From Pseudomonas sp. DG56-2 (GTDB taxonomy: Bacteria; Pseudomonadota; Gammaproteobacteria; Pseudomonadales; Pseudomonadaceae), in assembly GCF_004803755.1 (NCBI RefSeq), contig NZ_CP032311.1:2372501-2436500 (forward strand): 64,000 nucleotides of DNA, read 5' to 3'. The notes under the pieces were generated by a model. It had not been told where the DNA came from. It saw only the letters and a list, made by a program, of their open reading frames with translations, and ran no database searches. Position 1 is the first letter of the stretch, and every line of letters begins with the position of its first letter. The position numbers were made by a program, and so were the translations under genes. Of the stretch, positions 61,487 to 64,000 are shown piece after piece.

Positions 61487-63013
61487 ATGGCCGGAATCGA
61501 TATTCAGGTGGGCGTAATGGGCAGTATTCACGATCAAGCCATGCAGTATATATATCAGCAAGTATTGCAGCGTGTGCTTGAGCATTTGTCGCAAGCGCAA
61601 AAGGCATCGCTGCAATTATTGGTTCAGCGATTGATTGTGGCGGCCGGTGGCCTTGAACGGATCAAGGGATTGCGCTTGATGTTCGTATTTGATGCCAGTT
61701 TGCGCTGCGCCCAGGCCCTGGCCTGTGTGCGAGCTGCGCAGTTGAGCATTGCTGCTCGCGCACCTCACACCTTTCACTTGCGTATTGCCACGGCGTGGCA
61801 AGCCGGGATGAGCACCACAACACAAGCGAACATCGATAGCACGTTCTCGAGATTGTTCATGCACGATGACCCGCGCATCGAGTTGCTGGTGCTCGATGCC
61901 GACGAACTGCTGTCCTACGATAATCGTCGCGCTCCATCTGACGCGCAACAACTGGCAGAGCGTCAGGAGTGGCTGTTGTGTGGTCACCTTGGCGGCGGTT
62001 CGCCGCTGTTGGCCAACTTTGCCAGCCACGGTTATTTGCACCTGGCTGAGCTGGCTCGCCAGGCTATTACCTGGCAGGGTCGCGTCGACGCGGTGATCAA
62101 TGCGGACTCACTGGCCGATCGCAAGCGTTACCTGGCCTGGAGTAGACGCTCGCTGCGTAACGCCGAATTGCTTGGTGCACGGCCTATTCATAGCTGCGCC
62201 GCAGCGCTGCTCGAAGGAATGGGTGAGCTGCACAGGCGCTACTTGGACTTGCTGCAAGGGCACGAGTCAGCTTTCGTACCAGCAGGTGCCGAACCCGAAT
62301 TTGGCGAGCAGCCGGCATTGCGCTTTATCACAATCGACGATCTGGTGGCTGACCATGAAACGCTCCTTGCCAAGCGACTGAGTCGCTTTCTGGGCTACAA
62401 CTTCGACCAGCAGGCCGACCCCAGTGGTCACAGCGGAATCGCCAACCCATTGTTGTTAGCGCATCTGCAGGGGTTAAAAGCCGAGTTCATCGACAACACT
62501 CATTACGGTGATGGCATTGACCTGTATCTGCAGCAAACCCGACAGCGAATGCAGCGCAACGATGACTTTGCCACGGTTGAAACGTGCATTTTCGACTATT
62601 GGCAGACTGGCGAGCTGGAGCAACGACGTGGCGAGGCTAATGATTTTGCCTCGCAGGCTTATGGCCTGAGCGAAGCGCAATTGGTTTGCCAGTTGTTCAG
62701 TCCGTTCGTGGGGCGGGGTGCGCAGCTTGAAACATTCCTGTGCCGCTGCCATCCCGGCATGCTGGTGGCCATGCCTTACTTGCACAAGGCATTGCAGGGG
62801 CAGTCGGCACCGGAGCCGGTGGTGCAGTGGTTGGTGGACACCAGTGGTTTGCCACTGCCTATGCTGCAGAAGCTGTATAGCCGTGATGCGTTGGCTGGCG
62901 GCTCGCAGTGCTTGTTGTCCCGCTTGCGCGTGCGCGGTGCCAACCTGCGACATCTGAAGTACCGCGCTGCCAATAGCGTGTTGAGCGATGGCGAGCAGGC
63001 CGGCATTTGCTGA
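61487..63013 (+). CDS. Orphan 508-residue hypothetical protein
   Basis: The protein has no signal peptide or clear membrane segment and is rich in leucine, alanine and histidine with helical character throughout. The start may be ATG 61487 or ATG 61517 (MGSIHDQAMQ), which has GGTGG upstream. A central segment (LFMHDDPRIELLVLDADELL; ADSLADRKRYLAWSRRSLRN) and a C-terminal part (CRCHPGMLVAMPYLHKALQ) show no motif I recognise. Its stop overlaps the ATG of the MocR-like regulator gene by one base, so the two are co-expressed and probably work together. Confidence 0.75.
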   Translation: MAGIDIQVGVMGSIHDQAMQYIYQQVLQRVLEHLSQAQKASLQLLVQRLIVAAGGLERIKGLRLMFVFDASLRCAQALACVRAAQLSIAARAPHTFHLRIATAWQAGMSTTTQANIDSTFSRLFMHDDPRIELLVLDADELLSYDNRRAPSDAQQLAERQEWLLCGHLGGGSPLLANFASHGYLHLAELARQAITWQGRVDAVINADSLADRKRYLAWSRRSLRNAELLGARPIHSCAAALLEGMGELHRRYLDLLQGHESAFVPAGAEPEFGEQPALRFITIDDLVADHETLLAKRLSRFLGYNFDQQADPSGHSGIANPLLLAHLQGLKAEFIDNTHYGDGIDLYLQQTRQRMQRNDDFATVETCIFDYWQTGELEQRRGEANDFASQAYGLSEAQLVCQLFSPFVGRGAQLETFLCRCHPGMLVAMPYLHKALQGQSAPEPVVQWLVDTSGLPLPMLQKLYSRDALAGGSQCLLSRLRVRGANLRHLKYRAANSVLSDGEQAGIC

Positions 63014-64000
63014 TGAAGGACAAGACAAAACACAACAGGTTTGCCTATCAGGCGGTACACCGCTACTTGACTGAACTGATTTCCCAGTTGGCGCCAGGTA
63101 CCTGTAACAAGTTGCCGTCGTTGCGAGATTTGGCGCGCCGATTGGATGTTTCCATCTCGACCATCCAGCATGCCTACTCGATGCTCGAACACGAAGGGCG
63201 TGTGCAGTCGGTGCCCAAGTCCGGTTACTTTGCCCGAGGCAGAGAGATCATCGTCCAGGCACAAAGTGGCGAGGATCTGTTGCACGACTTGCAGGCGCAC
63301 GCCAGTCGTTCGCAAATGCTGGTGTTCAATGGTGCGCAGTCGCTGTCATCGCTCGAGACCAATCTGCTGGGTATCGAGCGCCAGTTGCTTCGTCAACATC
63401 CAAGGTTCACCGGGCTCGTTCACAGCAATGGCGACCTGGAACTGCGAACCGCACTGGCGGCGCACTACACCCAGTCGGTGCAGCTGTATTGGAGTGCTGA
63501 CGATGTCTATCTATCGTCGGACCTGTACTCGCTATTCGAAACCTTGCTGGCCGCATTGGAATTGCAGGGCAGTACGATACTGGTGACATCACCCTGTTCC
63601 TGGCGTTTGCTGCGGATTCTGCAAGCGTGCGGGCTACGAGTAATCGAAATGCCGCTGAACAGTGATGGCGGCCTGAACCTTGAGCACTTCGCCTACCTGC
63701 TCCAGCGAGAGCCGGTGCGCATTGTCATGTTGGCTTCACGCTTGAACAGCCCGCATGGCAGCCTGTTGCCCCACGTGCAGTACCAGGCCATCAGTGAACT
63801 GCTGGATCTACACGGGGTGTGGTTACTGGAAAACGACCTGGATGCCGAGTACTGCTTCGCCGCACATCCTCAGGTTTGTCTGCGAGAGATGGTCGATCCG
63901 CAGCGCCTGCTGGTGTTTTCCTCGCTGGAGCGCACGGTGGGAGCCGAAGCGCCATTCGCCTATCTGTTGTCGCGCCATTGCCCGCAGCAGCTCCAGCGCC
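63013..64000 (+). CDS. MocR-like GntR regulator with degenerate PLP site (partial at window end)
   Basis: The first 329 codons are visible. The winged helix is KLPSLRDLARRLDVSISTIQ, then HAYSMLEHEGRVQSVPKSGY, as in GntR/MocR proteins, followed by an aminotransferase-like domain. At the PLP site the segment ENDLDAEY replaces the usual EDDYDSEF (Tyr changed to Leu), and FSSLERTVG stands where the Schiff-base lysine (FSKxL) is expected, with Arg in its place. The regulator may therefore work without PLP. Overlap with the 508-residue gene suggests it controls that locus. Confidence 0.82.
   Translation, partial: MKDKTKHNRFAYQAVHRYLTELISQLAPGTCNKLPSLRDLARRLDVSISTIQHAYSMLEHEGRVQSVPKSGYFARGREIIVQAQSGEDLLHDLQAHASRSQMLVFNGAQSLSSLETNLLGIERQLLRQHPRFTGLVHSNGDLELRTALAAHYTQSVQLYWSADDVYLSSDLYSLFETLLAALELQGSTILVTSPCSWRLLRILQACGLRVIEMPLNSDGGLNLEHFAYLLQREPVRIVMLASRLNSPHGSLLPHVQYQAISELLDLHGVWLLENDLDAEYCFAAHPQVCLREMVDPQRLLVFSSLERTVGAEAPFAYLLSRHCPQQLQR

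Overview
This window is chromosomal DNA from a fluorescent Pseudomonas, most likely of the P. putida/P. fluorescens lineage. The evidence is a Pseudomonas-type hpd end at the left edge, mexEF-oprN and mexT/mexS genes, two FecI/FecR/TonB-receptor iron systems, a mesX-mesD methionine synthase pair and a high-GC codon style throughout. It contains no rRNA, tRNA, CRISPR array or intact prophage. Most of it is metabolic and envelope accessory content, with a few short AT-richer patches and broken genes.

Left part (1-13.3 kb): the end of hpd, a stand-alone CSS-motif membrane sensor, a DJ-1/PfpI protein, a yeast-type cytosine deaminase, the overlapping ybhP-clsB-ybhN cardiolipin operon, a HEAT/TPR protein and the RND efflux operon mexE-mexF-oprN. 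The terminator of the efflux operon carries a 53-bp palindromic mini-element flanked by an 8-bp target duplication. The predicted regulator MexT and its partner MexS lie about 46 kb away (58.9-61.0 kb) instead of beside mexE.

Middle part (13.3-35.4 kb): a first iron-starvation sigma/anti-sigma/receptor set with an evident Fur box; a Tat-exported molybdenum aldehyde oxidoreductase (paoABC type); a LysR-controlled catabolic cluster (ureohydrolase, aldehyde dehydrogenase, 59-residue membrane peptide, NCS1 transporter, GMC dehydrogenase) that reads as import and oxidation of an unknown guanidino or amine compound; a LysR/secreted cyclase pair; and a second sigma/anti-sigma/receptor set in the opposite orientation.

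Accessory part (35.4-50.4 kb): two proteins of unknown function beside a zinc-binding sirtuin (one is a possible PD-(D/E)XK nuclease translationally linked to the sirtuin); a metal-acquisition operon (TonB receptor, orphan solute-binding protein, di-haem oxidoreductase) facing an L,D-transpeptidase across a 342-bp region with a repeated AT-rich motif; a second transpeptidase-like protein; small secreted or membrane proteins; two acetyltransferases; and two consecutive diguanylate cyclases, only one with an inhibitory site.

Right part (50.4-64 kb): mesX-mesD (folate- and B12-independent methionine synthesis), acetyltransferases, an isochorismatase-like hydrolase, a broken sigma factor fused to an IS1182-type remnant, a LysR gene, an SDR that lacks the usual Tyr/Lys pair, a lytic transglycosylase, a PrlF/YhaV toxin-antitoxin pair with a clear palindromic operator, mexT/mexS, and an unknown locus made of a 29-codon ORF, a 508-residue orphan protein and a MocR-like regulator whose PLP-binding lysine appears to be arginine (cut by the window end).
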